A DNA stretch of 64,000 nucleotides, from assembly GCA_014649575.1 (NCBI GenBank), contig BMTH01000002.1:62001-126000 (forward strand). Direction: 5' to 3'. Position numbers and translations under genes: made by a program. Below the pieces are notes generated by a model. That model saw only the letters and a list, made by a program, of their open reading frames with translations. It was not told the origin of the DNA and made no database searches. The stretch comes from Streptomyces griseoincarnatus. Its GTDB lineage: Bacteria > Actinomycetota > Actinomycetes > Streptomycetales > Streptomycetaceae. Of this stretch, positions 41,440 to 50,134 are shown in pieces (position 1 is the stretch's first letter; every line of letters starts with the position of its first letter).

Positions 41440-42662
41440 CCTCCACCACCCCCGCCCCCGTCACCGACGGCACCCTCGCCCCCGCACCCGGGCAGGACGA
41501 CGCGGCCCCGGCGCCGCGCACGCCCGACGCGCCCGCACCCCGTCCGCCCCGCGCGGCCGTCGAGGGCCTGCTCCTCGGACTCGCCGCCGGGGACGCCGCC
41601 GGCTGGCCGGCCGCCCGGCACCGGGCCGCCCGCATGCCCGAGTGGACCCGGCGCCTCACCCGCGAGCTGGACACCTTCGCCGAGCAGAACGCCACCACCA
41701 CGCTCCCGGTCCCCATCGCCCTGAACCAGCCTCCCGAACCGCTCCGCCTCGGCCCGTCCGACGACGCCGAGTGGGCCGCGTTCGCCGCCGAGGCGGTGCT
41801 GCGCGCGGGCGACGACATGGTGCTCGGCGACCTGAGCCGGGAGCGCCGCACCCGCGCCGCCATCGACCTCACCTGGAACGCGGTCGCGGCCGAGGTCGCC
41901 GCCGCCACCGAGCGGGCCCCCGAGACCGAGTCCGCCGTGCTGCCGCTGCGCGCCCGTATCTCCGTGCGCGCAGGACTCGGCAACCTCGCCACCGGGCTGC
42001 GCCCGCCCGCCTCCGGCCACGACAACCCGCACTACTTCGACGACGCCGCCTGCGTCCGGGCCTGCGTGCTGGCCGTGGCCCACCCGGGCGACCCCCGGGC
42101 CGCCGCCGACCTCGCCGAGTTCGACGCCCGCTACACCCAGGACGGCGACGGTGTGCACGGCGCCCGCGCCATGGCCGCCGCCGTGTCCCTGGCGCTCACC
42201 GGGGGCGATCCGGCCGCCTGCGCGGCCGCCGCCTGCGCCGAACTGCCCGAGGACACCGAGATCGGCCGCAACGCCCGGCACGCCCTGGCGCTCGCGGCGG
42301 ACGCCGACAGCGCCTTCGCCCTGGTACCGCCGTTGGAGCACCAGATCGTCGACCACGTCTACAGCTACGGCGTCGCCGCCGCCGAGACCGTCCCCGTCGC
42401 CCTCGCCCTGACCACCGCCGCCCGCGGGCGGATCGCGGAGGCGGTCCCGGCGGCGGCCTGTCTGTCCCGGGTCGCGGACTCCGCCCCGGCCCTGGCCGGC
42501 GCCCTCACCGGCGCGCTGGGCGGGAGTGCCGCGATCCCCGCGTCCTGGCGGGAGAGCTGCCGCACCCTGTCCGGCTGCGTCCTCCCCCGGCTCACCGGGA
42601 CGGACCTGGTGGAACTCGCCGGACTGCTGGAAGCCGCCCGACCGACCGCCCCCGGAGGATGA
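41436..42662 (+). CDS. ADP-ribosylglycohydrolase-like protein 2 (degenerate site)
   Basis: A 408-residue paralogue coupled to gene 1 through ATGA. The fold is recognisable, but motifs are eroded: the first is LGLAAGDAAGW (D53 kept), the TDDT motif is SDDAE at 108-112, and the C-terminal DxD motif appears as SRVADSAPALAGAL, with the first Asp replaced by Val. The N-terminal 40 residues are a Pro/Ala-rich extension. Probably weak or inactive as a hydrolase, perhaps a partner or regulatory subunit of another cluster member; this is inference. Confidence 0.8.
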   Translation: MTSTTPAPVTDGTLAPAPGQDDAAPAPRTPDAPAPRPPRAAVEGLLLGLAAGDAAGWPAARHRAARMPEWTRRLTRELDTFAEQNATTTLPVPIALNQPPEPLRLGPSDDAEWAAFAAEAVLRAGDDMVLGDLSRERRTRAAIDLTWNAVAAEVAAATERAPETESAVLPLRARISVRAGLGNLATGLRPPASGHDNPHYFDDAACVRACVLAVAHPGDPRAAADLAEFDARYTQDGDGVHGARAMAAAVSLALTGGDPAACAAAACAELPEDTEIGRNARHALALAADADSAFALVPPLEHQIVDHVYSYGVAAAETVPVALALTTAARGRIAEAVPAAACLSRVADSAPALAGALTGALGGSAAIPASWRESCRTLSGCVLPRLTGTDLVELAGLLEAARPTAPGG

Positions 42663-42669
42663 TCCCGGC

Positions 42670-43842
42670 ATGACGCACGAAGACACCGAAAACACTCCCG
42701 CCCTGGACGAGCGGATCACCGGGGCGCTGGTGGGGGCGGCCGTCGGCGACGCCCTCGGCGGCCCGGTCGAGGGGTACTCCCCCGAACAGATCGCCGAGCG
42801 CCACGGCGGCCGCGTGCACGGCGTCGTCGGCCCGTGGCACGGCGACGACTGGCGCACCGCCCGGCCGATCGCGCCGTACCACAAGGGCGACGGGCACGTC
42901 ACCGACGACACCCTGATGACCCACGCGCTGGTCCGGGTGTACGCGCGGGTCCGCGACCATCTGGACGCCTACGCGGTCGCCGACCACCTGGTCCCGGACC
43001 TGATGACGAACCCGCGCTGGATCCCGGAGCTGGAGGCGGAGACGCTCCCCCTGCACCGGATCTTCCTCGCCGAGAAGTGGCTGGTGGCCCGGCTGCACTA
43101 CGGTCACGTCGACCCGCGCGAGGCGGGCGTGGGCAACATCGTCAACTGCGGCGCCGCGATGTACATGGCCCCCGTCGGCCTGGTCAACGCCGCCCACCCG
43201 GCCGCCGCGTACGCCGAGGCCCTGGACGTGGCGGGCGCCCACCAGTCGTCGTACGGCAGGGAGGCGGCCGGGGTGTTCGCGGCGGCCGTGGCGGCGGCCT
43301 GCGCGCCGGACGCGACCCCGGACTCCGTCGTCGCCGCGTGCCTGTCCCTGGCCAAGGACGGCACCCGGGAGGCGATCGAGAAGGTCTGCGAGGAGGCCTC
43401 GCTCCACACCGACGTCGAGTCGGCGCTGCGCCCGCTGCGCGAGGCGGTCGCCCCCTACGACACCGTCGGGCCCGACTACCGCTCCCCCTCGCTGGGCGCG
43501 CGGCGGCCGTCGCGGCTGCACGCGATCGAGGAACTGCCGGTCGCGCTCGGCATGGTGGTGGCCGCTCGCGGCGACTTCCGGCACGCCGTGCTGGGCGCGG
43601 TGAACTACGGCCGTGACTGCGACTCCATCGCCACGATGGCCGGGGCGGTGACCGGCGCGCTCGGCTCCCCGGTGCCCGAGGAGTGGGCCAAGACCGTCGC
43701 GGAGGCCAGCCGCCTCGACCTGTGGGTGCCGGCCGCCACGCTCACCTCGGTGGCCCGCGACGTCTTCGCCCGGGACGTGGAGCGCCGCCGCGCCCACGAG
43801 CGGGCGTTCGCGCGGCTCGGAGGTGCCGGATGCTCCGACTGA
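42670..43842 (+). CDS. ADP-ribosylglycohydrolase family protein 3 (complete motifs)
   Basis: A 390-residue protein starting 7 nt after gene 2, with GGAGGATG upstream. Motifs are complete: GAAVGDALGGPVEG with D27, GHVTDDTLM with T78-D79-D80-T81, and NYGRDCDSIATMAGAV at the C-terminal site. It has an insertion around residues 100-150 (RIFLAEKWLVARLHYG and nearby) not seen in gene 1. The gene overlaps gene 4 by 13 nt. It and gene 1 are the likely active hydrolases of the cluster. Confidence 0.88.
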   Translation: MTHEDTENTPALDERITGALVGAAVGDALGGPVEGYSPEQIAERHGGRVHGVVGPWHGDDWRTARPIAPYHKGDGHVTDDTLMTHALVRVYARVRDHLDAYAVADHLVPDLMTNPRWIPELEAETLPLHRIFLAEKWLVARLHYGHVDPREAGVGNIVNCGAAMYMAPVGLVNAAHPAAAYAEALDVAGAHQSSYGREAAGVFAAAVAAACAPDATPDSVVAACLSLAKDGTREAIEKVCEEASLHTDVESALRPLREAVAPYDTVGPDYRSPSLGARRPSRLHAIEELPVALGMVVAARGDFRHAVLGAVNYGRDCDSIATMAGAVTGALGSPVPEEWAKTVAEASRLDLWVPAATLTSVARDVFARDVERRRAHERAFARLGGAGCSD

Positions 43843-45206
43843 CCTGGGTCCAGCCCGAGGACCTCGTCGGCCACGAACTGCGCCAGGCCGCGCTGGACGG
43901 CCGGGAGGCGTCGGCGGTCGCCGCCCGCTGGCACGCGGCGGGCGGCCCTCCGGCCCCGCTCGCCGCCGGCGCCTCCCCCCGCACCGTCTCCCGCTACCTC
44001 CGGCTGCTGGCCTGCGACCTGCTGGACGAGCTGGCCGAGCTGCCGAGCGCCCTCGCCGACGACGAGCCCTCCGACCTCGCCGCGATCCAGGCGCTGTGCC
44101 CCGAGTGGCCCCTCCCCCCCGGCGCCCCGGCCGCCTGGGACGGACCCGTGTTCGAGGCGCGGCTGGAGGCGGCCTGGCTCGGTCGCGCGGCCGGCTGTCT
44201 GCTGGGCAAGCCGGTGGAGAAGCTGCCGCTCGCCGCGATCCGCGCCTTGGCCCGCGCCGCCGGCAACTGGCCGCTGAGCGGCTGGTTCACCGCCCGGGGC
44301 GTCCCCGCCGAGCTGCTGGCGGAGCGCCCCTGGAACCGGCGCTCCGCCCCCGTCTCCCTCGCCGAGAACATCGACGGCATGCCCGAGGACGACGACCTGA
44401 ACTATCCGCTGCTCGCCCTGCTGGTGCTGCGCCGCCACGGTCGTCGCTTCACCACCGCGGACGTGGCCCGCGTCTGGCTCGACGAGCTGCCCGCGGGCCG
44501 CGCCTTCACCGCCGAGCGCATCGCCTACCGCAACCTGCTCTGCGGGCTCGAACCGCCGCTGACCGCCCGCCACCGCAACCCGTTCCGCGAGTGGATCGGC
44601 GCCCTGATCCGCGCCGACGCGCACGGCTGGACCAACCCGGGCGACCCGGGCGCCGCGGCCGAGCAGGCGTACCGCGACGCCGCCCTCACCCACACCGCCA
44701 GCGGCGTCTACGCGGCCATGTTCACCGCCGCCGTCATCGCCGCCGCGGCGGGCGGCGAGCGGGACGTCCACGCCTGTCTGCGCACCGGCCTCACCGTCGT
44801 CCCGCCCCGCTCCCGGCTCGCCCGAGCCGTGCGCGACGCCGTGGGGCTGGCCCGCGAGCACCGGGACTTCGACACCGTCGTCGACCTGCTGCACGAGGAG
44901 CACGGCGCCACCCACCACTGGGTGCACGCCGTCCCCAACACCGCTCTGCTGGCCGCCGCCCTCACCCATGCCGACGGGGACTTCACCGCCTCGATCTGCC
45001 GCGCGGTGTCCGGCGGCTGGGACACCGACTCGGTGGGCGCCACCGCCGGCAGCGTCGCCGGGCTGCTCGCCGGCTCGCCCCGCGCGCTCCCCGAGCGCTG
45101 GACGGCCCCGCTGAAGAACCGCCTGGCCACCTCCGTCGGCGACTTCGACGGCACCGGCTTCGACACCCTGGCCCGTCTCACCCATCTGGAGGCGTCCCGC
45201 CCATGA
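43830..45206 (+). CDS. ADP-ribosylglycohydrolase-like protein 4 (variant motifs)
   Basis: A 458-residue protein, the longest of the four, with an N-terminal extension of about 110 residues rich in Leu/Ala helices. The hydrolase region begins EAAWLGRAAGCLLGKPVEK, where the usual GDALG Asp is replaced by Cys; the middle motif is PEDDDLNY instead of TDDT; the C-terminal GGWDTDSVGATAGSVAG keeps DxD. This is a distinct subfamily and could still bind metal. CGGAGG precedes ATG 43830. It overlaps the CoA-transferase gene by ATGA. Confidence 0.85.
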   Translation: MLRLTWVQPEDLVGHELRQAALDGREASAVAARWHAAGGPPAPLAAGASPRTVSRYLRLLACDLLDELAELPSALADDEPSDLAAIQALCPEWPLPPGAPAAWDGPVFEARLEAAWLGRAAGCLLGKPVEKLPLAAIRALARAAGNWPLSGWFTARGVPAELLAERPWNRRSAPVSLAENIDGMPEDDDLNYPLLALLVLRRHGRRFTTADVARVWLDELPAGRAFTAERIAYRNLLCGLEPPLTARHRNPFREWIGALIRADAHGWTNPGDPGAAAEQAYRDAALTHTASGVYAAMFTAAVIAAAAGGERDVHACLRTGLTVVPPRSRLARAVRDAVGLAREHRDFDTVVDLLHEEHGATHHWVHAVPNTALLAAALTHADGDFTASICRAVSGGWDTDSVGATAGSVAGLLAGSPRALPERWTAPLKNRLATSVGDFDGTGFDTLARLTHLEASRP

Positions 45207-46426
45207 CTCCCCCCGACCCGGCCCCCGCCGCACCGCACGCCGCTCCCCCGCTGGCCGGCCTGCGCGTACTGGACCTCGCCACCCTGTTCGCCGGCCCCCT
45301 CGCGGCCACCCTGCTCGGCGACTTCGGCGCCGACGTCGTCAAGGTCGAGCACCCGAGGAAGCCGGACCCCTCGCGCGGACACGGACCGTCCAAGGACGGC
45401 GTCGGCCTGTGGTGGAAGGTGCTCGGCCGCAACAAGCGGGCCATCACCCTCGACCTGTCCACCCCGGGCGGCCGGGACACGCTGCTGCGCCTGGTGCGCA
45501 CCGCCGACGTGGTCGTGGAGAACTTCCGCCCCGGCACCCTGGAGAAGTGGGACCTGGGCTGGCCCGAGCTGTCCGCGGCCAACCCCCGGTTGGTGCTGGC
45601 GCGGGTCACCGGCTTCGGCCAGTTCGGCCCGTACGCGCACCGGCCGGGCTTCGGCACCCTCGCCGAGGCGATGAGCGGCTTCGCCGCGCTCACCGGCGAA
45701 CCGGACGCGGCGCCGACCCTGCCGCCGTTCGGCCTCGCCGACTCCGTCGCGGGCCTCACCACCGCGTACGCGATCATGACGGCGCTCGCTGCCCGCGACC
45801 GCACGGGCCAGGGGCAGGTCGTCGACACGGCGCTGATCGAGCCGATCCTCGCCGCACTCGGTCCCCACCCCACCTGGTACGACCAGCTCGGGTACGTCCA
45901 GCCGCGCACCGGCAACCGGTCGCAGAACAACGCCCCGCGCGGCACCTACCTCACCGCCGACGGCACCTGGGTCGCCGTCTCCACCTCGGCTCAGTCGATC
46001 GCCGAGCGGGTGATGGTCCTGGTGGGGCGCCCCGACCTGGTCGAGGCGCCCTGGTTCGCCACCGGCGAGGGCCGGGCCCGGCACGCGGACGTGCTGGACG
46101 AGGCGGTCGGCGGCTGGATCGCCCTCCACAGCCGCGCCGACGTGCTGGCCGCGTTCGAGAAGGCGGAGGCGGCCGTCGCCCCGGTGCAGGACGTCCGGGA
46201 CGTCATGGCGGACCCGCAGTACCAGGCCCTCTCCACCGTCACCACGGTCGACGACCCGGAGCTGGGACCGCTGCGCATGCAGAACGTGCTGTTCCGGCTC
46301 TCCGCCACCCCGGGGGCGATCCGCTGGGCGGGCCGCCCGCACGGCGCGGACACCGAGGAGGTGCTGACCGAGCTGGGCCTCACCCCGGCCGACCTGGCGG
46401 AGCTGCGGGCGGAGGGCGCCGCATGA
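45203..46426 (+). CDS. CaiB/BaiF family III CoA-transferase
   Basis: A 407-residue enzyme. The N-terminal LAGLRVLDLATLFAGPLAATLLGDFGADVVKVE (in pieces) is the CoA-binding start of the family; VVENFRPGTLEKWDLGW and the catalytic Asp180 in LPPFGLADSVAG follow, with GNRSQNNAPRGTYLTADG later. Family III enzymes transfer CoA between a CoA ester and a free carboxylic acid. Coupled by ATGA overlaps on both sides. The acid is unknown; position in the operon suggests it activates a product of the glycohydrolases. Confidence 0.9.
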   Translation: MTPPDPAPAAPHAAPPLAGLRVLDLATLFAGPLAATLLGDFGADVVKVEHPRKPDPSRGHGPSKDGVGLWWKVLGRNKRAITLDLSTPGGRDTLLRLVRTADVVVENFRPGTLEKWDLGWPELSAANPRLVLARVTGFGQFGPYAHRPGFGTLAEAMSGFAALTGEPDAAPTLPPFGLADSVAGLTTAYAIMTALAARDRTGQGQVVDTALIEPILAALGPHPTWYDQLGYVQPRTGNRSQNNAPRGTYLTADGTWVAVSTSAQSIAERVMVLVGRPDLVEAPWFATGEGRARHADVLDEAVGGWIALHSRADVLAAFEKAEAAVAPVQDVRDVMADPQYQALSTVTTVDDPELGPLRMQNVLFRLSATPGAIRWAGRPHGADTEEVLTELGLTPADLAELRAEGAA

Positions 46427-47253
46427 AGAGCATCCCGCTGACCTGGCTGTACGCCCCGGGCGACCGACCCGACGTGGTGGCGAAGGCGCTCACGGCGGGG
46501 GCGGACGTGGTGGTGGTCGACCTGGAGGACGCGGTGGCCCCGGACCGCAAGGCGTACGCCCGCGCGGCCACCGCCGAGCTGCTGCGCGACCCGCAGCCGG
46601 TGCCGGTGCACGTCCGCGTCAACGCCTTCGCCGGGCCCTGGGGACCGGCCGACGTGGCGGCGCTGGCCCCGGCGCCGGGCCTGTCCGGGCTGCGGCTGCC
46701 GAAGGTGTCCTCCCCGTCCGACGTGGTGCGGGTCGCCCGCCGGGCCGTCTCCGCGCGCGGCGGCTCCCCGCCCCTGTACGCGCTGCTGGAGAGCGCGCTG
46801 GGCGTCGAGCACGCCCACGCCGTGGCCACCGCGCACCCGGCGCTGCGCGGAATCACGCTCGGCGAGGCGGACCTGCGGGCCGACCTGGGGGTGCGCGAGG
46901 ACGCGGGTCTTGACTGGTGCCGGGCACGGGTGGTGGTCGCGGCCCGCGCTGCGGGGCTGGCCCCGCCTGCCCAGTCGGTGCACCCGGACATCCGCGACCT
47001 GGACGGCCTGGAGGCGTCCTGCGTGCGCGGGCGCGCCCTGGGCTTCCTGGGCAGGGCGGCGATCCATCCGCGCCAGCTCCCGGTCATCGAGCGGGCCTAT
47101 CTGCCCACGGAACGGGAGATCGAGCAGGCGGAGAGGGTCCTCAAGGCGGCGGCGGCCACGCAGGGCGCGCAGGCGCTGCCGGACGGCACGTTCGTGGACG
47201 CGGCGGTGGTGACGGCGGCGCACCGGACGCTGGCGCTGGCGCACAAGCGGTGA
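46423..47253 (+). CDS. CitE-like HpcH/HpaI-fold CoA ester lyase
   Basis: A 276-residue TIM-barrel protein. WLYAPGDRPDVVAKAL, DVVVVDLEDAVAPDRK, VHVRVN, GLRLPKV, LLESALGVEHA and GEADLRADLG are the strands and metal-ligand residues (the Glu of LLES and Asp of EADL) shared by CitE, citramalyl-CoA and malyl-CoA lyases. No CitD or CitF partner is present, so it probably works alone, either cleaving a beta-hydroxyacyl-CoA or hydrolysing its thioester. Last gene of the operon, ATGA-coupled to the transferase and followed by a strong terminator. Confidence 0.88.
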   Translation: MKSIPLTWLYAPGDRPDVVAKALTAGADVVVVDLEDAVAPDRKAYARAATAELLRDPQPVPVHVRVNAFAGPWGPADVAALAPAPGLSGLRLPKVSSPSDVVRVARRAVSARGGSPPLYALLESALGVEHAHAVATAHPALRGITLGEADLRADLGVREDAGLDWCRARVVVAARAAGLAPPAQSVHPDIRDLDGLEASCVRGRALGFLGRAAIHPRQLPVIERAYLPTEREIEQAERVLKAAAATQGAQALPDGTFVDAAVVTAAHRTLALAHKR

Positions 47254-47265
47254 CCGGCCCGGACG

Positions 47266-47304
47266 CGCCGAGGGCGCCCGGGGTGTCCCCGGGCGCCCTC
47301 GGCG
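47266..47304. terminator. terminator of the glycohydrolase operon / lgt
   Basis: A perfect 18-bp stem (CGCCGAGGGCGCCCGGGG at 47266-47283, partner 47287-47304) with a 3-nt loop, between convergent genes. The strongest hairpin in the window. Confidence 0.93.
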
Positions 47305-47320
47305 TGCGTACGCGGGTCGG

Positions 47321-48355
47321 TCAGCCCTTCTTGGCCGACCCGGCCCCGTCCTTGGATTCCTCCGGCTCCTCGGCGCCCTCCTGCTCCGCGGACGCCTCGG
47401 GCTCGTCCGGCTTCCCGGGCCTACCGGAGTCCTCGGTGTCCGGGGCGTCGCCCGTCGTCGCCTCCTCGGCGGGGGCGTCCTTCCCGGTCGCGTCGCCGTC
47501 GGTCTTCTTCGCGTCGGCGGCCGGGCCCTCGCCGTCGCCGGCGCCCGGCTCGACCACGGCCTCCCGGCCCGGACGCTTCCGGGCGGACAGCACGATGTAG
47601 AGCACCGCCAGCAGGAAGACCAGGAGGGCCGTCCAGTTGTTCAGCCGCAGGCCGAGGATGTGGTGGGCCTCGTCGACCCGCATGTACTCGATCCAGAAGC
47701 GGCCCGCGCAGTACCCGGCGACGTACAGCGCGAAGGCGCGGCCGTGTCCGAGTTCGAAGCGCCGGTCCGCCCAGATGACCAGCAGCGCCACGCCGACGCA
47801 CCACAGCGACTCGTAGAGGAAGGTCGGGTGGTAGGTGCCCGGCATCCGGCCGTCGGCGGAGGAGGTGATCTCCACGGCCCACGGCAGGTCGGTCTCCCGC
47901 CCGTACAGCTCCTGGTTGAACCAGTTGCCCCAGCGGCCGATGGCCTGGGCGAGCGCGATGCCGGGGGCGATGGCGTCGGCGTAGGCGGGAAGGGGGATGC
48001 CGCGGCGGCGGCAGCCGATCCACGCGCCGAGCGCGCCCAGGGCGATGGCGCCCCAGATGCCGAGGCCGCCCTCCCAGATCTTGAAGGCGTCCACCCAGTC
48101 ACGGCCCTCGCTGAAGTACAGCTGGTAGTCCGTGACCACGTGGTAGAGCCGGCCGCCGACCAGGCCGAACGGCACGGCCCAGACAGCGATGTCCGCCACC
48201 GTGCCGGCCCGCCCGCCCCGGGCGATCCAGCGCTTGTTGCCGAGCCAGACGGCTACGAAGACGCCGATGATGATGCAGAACGCGTAGCCGCGCAGCGGAA
48301 CGGGGCCGAGGTACAGCACCCCGCTCGACGGGCTGGGAATGTAGGCAAGTTCCAT
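47321..48355 (-). CDS. lgt: phosphatidylglycerol:prolipoprotein diacylglyceryl transferase
   Basis: A 344-residue integral membrane enzyme that attaches diacylglycerol to the lipobox Cys of prolipoproteins, such as LivK here. The signature GRWGNWFNQELYG is at 140-152, with R69 in VGGRLYH and EGGLGIWG also present. Seven membrane segments end near residue 265. The last 80 residues are an acidic Glu/Asp/Ala/Pro/Lys tail typical of streptomycete Lgt. It lies downstream of the DsbA-like gene at the end of the trp run. Confidence 0.95.
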   Translation of the reverse strand: MELAYIPSPSSGVLYLGPVPLRGYAFCIIIGVFVAVWLGNKRWIARGGRAGTVADIAVWAVPFGLVGGRLYHVVTDYQLYFSEGRDWVDAFKIWEGGLGIWGAIALGALGAWIGCRRRGIPLPAYADAIAPGIALAQAIGRWGNWFNQELYGRETDLPWAVEITSSADGRMPGTYHPTFLYESLWCVGVALLVIWADRRFELGHGRAFALYVAGYCAGRFWIEYMRVDEAHHILGLRLNNWTALLVFLLAVLYIVLSARKRPGREAVVEPGAGDGEGPAADAKKTDGDATGKDAPAEEATTGDAPDTEDSGRPGKPDEPEASAEQEGAEEPEESKDGAGSAKKG

Positions 48356-48439
48356 GGCAGGACCGACGCTACCGTGCCGGACCGCCCGTACGGCAGGCAG
48401 CCCGGCTACGGCTCCATAACAGGCCCCGGTGAAAGGGCC

Positions 48440-49216
48440 CTAGGACTTGTTCGCCTCCTCGACCATCTGCTTGAGCTTCTCGGGCGTCATGGAACGGTCC
48501 TGGTAGATGTTCTGCCCCTCGAACAGCACCGTCGGGGTGCCGCTGAAGCCGCCCTTCTGGAAGGCCTCGTTGGACTTGACCACCCAGCTGTCGTGCGTGC
48601 CGTCCTCGACGCAGGTGCGGAACTCGGGGGTGTCGAGCCCGTCGACCTTGCTCGCCAGGTCGAACAGCTTGTCGTCGCTGGAGAAGGCGTCGTCGCTCTC
48701 CATCGGCTGGTTCTCGAACAGCACGTCGTGGTACGCGGTGAACTTCCCCGCGTCCTGGGCGCACGCGGCGGCGTTGGCCGCGTTCAGCGAGCCGCTGCCG
48801 CCGAGGCCGCCGTCGATCAGCGTGACCAGGTGGTACTCGACCTTCAGCTTGCCGGCCTCGGTCAGCTCGTTCAGCGTCGAGCTGTAGGTCTGCTCGAAGG
48901 CCTTGCAGGCGGGGCAGCGGAAGTCCTCCCAGACCGTGAGGGTGGCCTTGGCGTTCTCCTCGCCGACCGGGATGGCCAAGGCGTCCTTGCCCTGGGCCCC
49001 CGAGGGCGCCACCACCGGGCCGGACGCCTTGCTCTCGTCGTCCCCGCCGGAGTTGGCCGCGACGACGCCGATCACCGCCGCGAGTCCCAGGACGCAGACC
49101 ACGCTCGCGCCCACGATCAGGGTGCGGCGCCGCTTCTCCGCCGTCTTCTGCTTCTCGCGCTCTGCCGCCATCCGCTCCCGGGCGGTGCGCTTTCCCTCAC
49201 GGTTCTTGTCGCTCAC
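48440..49216 (-). CDS. membrane-anchored DsbA-family thiol-disulfide protein
   Basis: A 258-residue protein from GTG 49216 (MSDKNREGKRTARERMAAE). A basic cytosolic segment is followed by one membrane helix (about 32-54) and an extracytoplasmic thioredoxin-fold domain with the CxxC motif C101-P-A-C104 in WEDFRCPACKAFEQ, a cis-Pro (GFSGTPTVLFEG) and an intervening helical part with two more Cys. It should make or isomerise disulfides in exported proteins. Lies between trpA and lgt, transcribed in the same direction; a hairpin separates it from trpA. Confidence 0.9.
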   Translation of the reverse strand: MSDKNREGKRTARERMAAEREKQKTAEKRRRTLIVGASVVCVLGLAAVIGVVAANSGGDDESKASGPVVAPSGAQGKDALAIPVGEENAKATLTVWEDFRCPACKAFEQTYSSTLNELTEAGKLKVEYHLVTLIDGGLGGSGSLNAANAAACAQDAGKFTAYHDVLFENQPMESDDAFSSDDKLFDLASKVDGLDTPEFRTCVEDGTHDSWVVKSNEAFQKGGFSGTPTVLFEGQNIYQDRSMTPEKLKQMVEEANKS

Positions 49217-49230
49217 ACCCCGCAGAACGA

Positions 49231-49259
49231 ACCGGGGAGGCACCCAGCGCCTCCCCGGT
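49231..49259 (-). terminator. trp operon terminator after trpA
   Basis: An 11-bp perfect stem, ACCGGGGAGGC at 49231-49241 with GCCTCCCCGGT at 49249-49259, 60 bp past the trpA stop. Confidence 0.8.
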
Positions 49260-49318
49260 CCCAGGTCCACCCGTACGAGGGACCCCGACGGCCCGCCGGG
49301 GACGGCCGGCCGGTGCGG

Positions 49319-50134
49319 TCACACCTGTCCGCGCACGCCCTTGGCCAGCTCACCGGCGAGAGCGCGGACGGCCTCGACGCCCGCGGCGTCGTCGGGCGCG
49401 TCCAGCATCCGCTTCACGAAGGCCGAGCCGACGATCACCCCGTCGGCGAACCGGGCGACCTCCGCGGCCTGCGCCGGGTTGGACACTCCGAGTCCGACGC
49501 AGACGGGGGTGTCGGTGGTGGCACGGGTGCGCCGCACCAGGTCCTCGGCCTGGGAGCTGACCGACGCGCGGGTGCCGGTGACGCCCATGAGGGAGGCGGC
49601 GTAGACGAAGCCGCTGCCGGCCGCGGTGATCTCGGCGAGCCGCTCGTCCTTGCTGCTGGGCGCGACCACGAAGACGGTGGCCAGCCCGTGCTTCTCGGCG
49701 TGCTCGCGCCACAGCGCGGACTCCTGGACCGGCAGGTCGGGCAGGATGCACCCGGCGCCCCCGGCCTCCGCAAGTTCGGCGGTGAACCGCTCCACGCCGT
49801 AGCGGTCGATCGGGTTCCAGTACGTCATGACGAGGATCGGCGCGCCCGTGGCCGCGTGGGCCTCGCGCACCGTGCGCATCACGTCGGCGATGCGCACCCC
49901 GCCGCGCAGGGCGATGTCGTCGGCGGTCTGGATGACCGGGCCGTCCAGGACGGGGTCGCTGTGCGGCAGCCCCACCTCGACGACGTCGGCGCCGCCCTCG
50001 ATCGCCGCCTTGACCGCCTCGATGCCGCCGTCCACGGTCGGGAACCCGGCCGGGAGGTAGGCGATCAGGGCGGAACGGCCCTCTTCCTTCGCCGCGGCGA
50101 GGGTGTCGCTCAGCAGCCGCACGTTCCCGCTCAC
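49319..50134 (-). CDS. trpA: tryptophan synthase alpha subunit
   Basis: A 271-residue TIM barrel that splits indole-3-glycerol phosphate into indole and glyceraldehyde 3-phosphate. Motifs: [34 protein letters not shown] with the catalytic Glu and Asp, and [13 protein letters not shown] 50134 is the start because it forms a GTGA overlap with the trpB stop. It ends the trpC-M-B-A group. Confidence 0.97.
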   Translation of the reverse strand: MSGNVRLLSDTLAAAKEEGRSALIAYLPAGFPTVDGGIEAVKAAIEGGADVVEVGLPHSDPVLDGPVIQTADDIALRGGVRIADVMRTVREAHAATGAPILVMTYWNPIDRYGVERFTAELAEAGGAGCILPDLPVQESALWREHAEKHGLATVFVVAPSSKDERLAEITAAGSGFVYAASLMGVTGTRASVSSQAEDLVRRTRATTDTPVCVGLGVSNPAQAAEVARFADGVIVGSAFVKRMLDAPDDAAGVEAVRALAGELAKGVRGQV

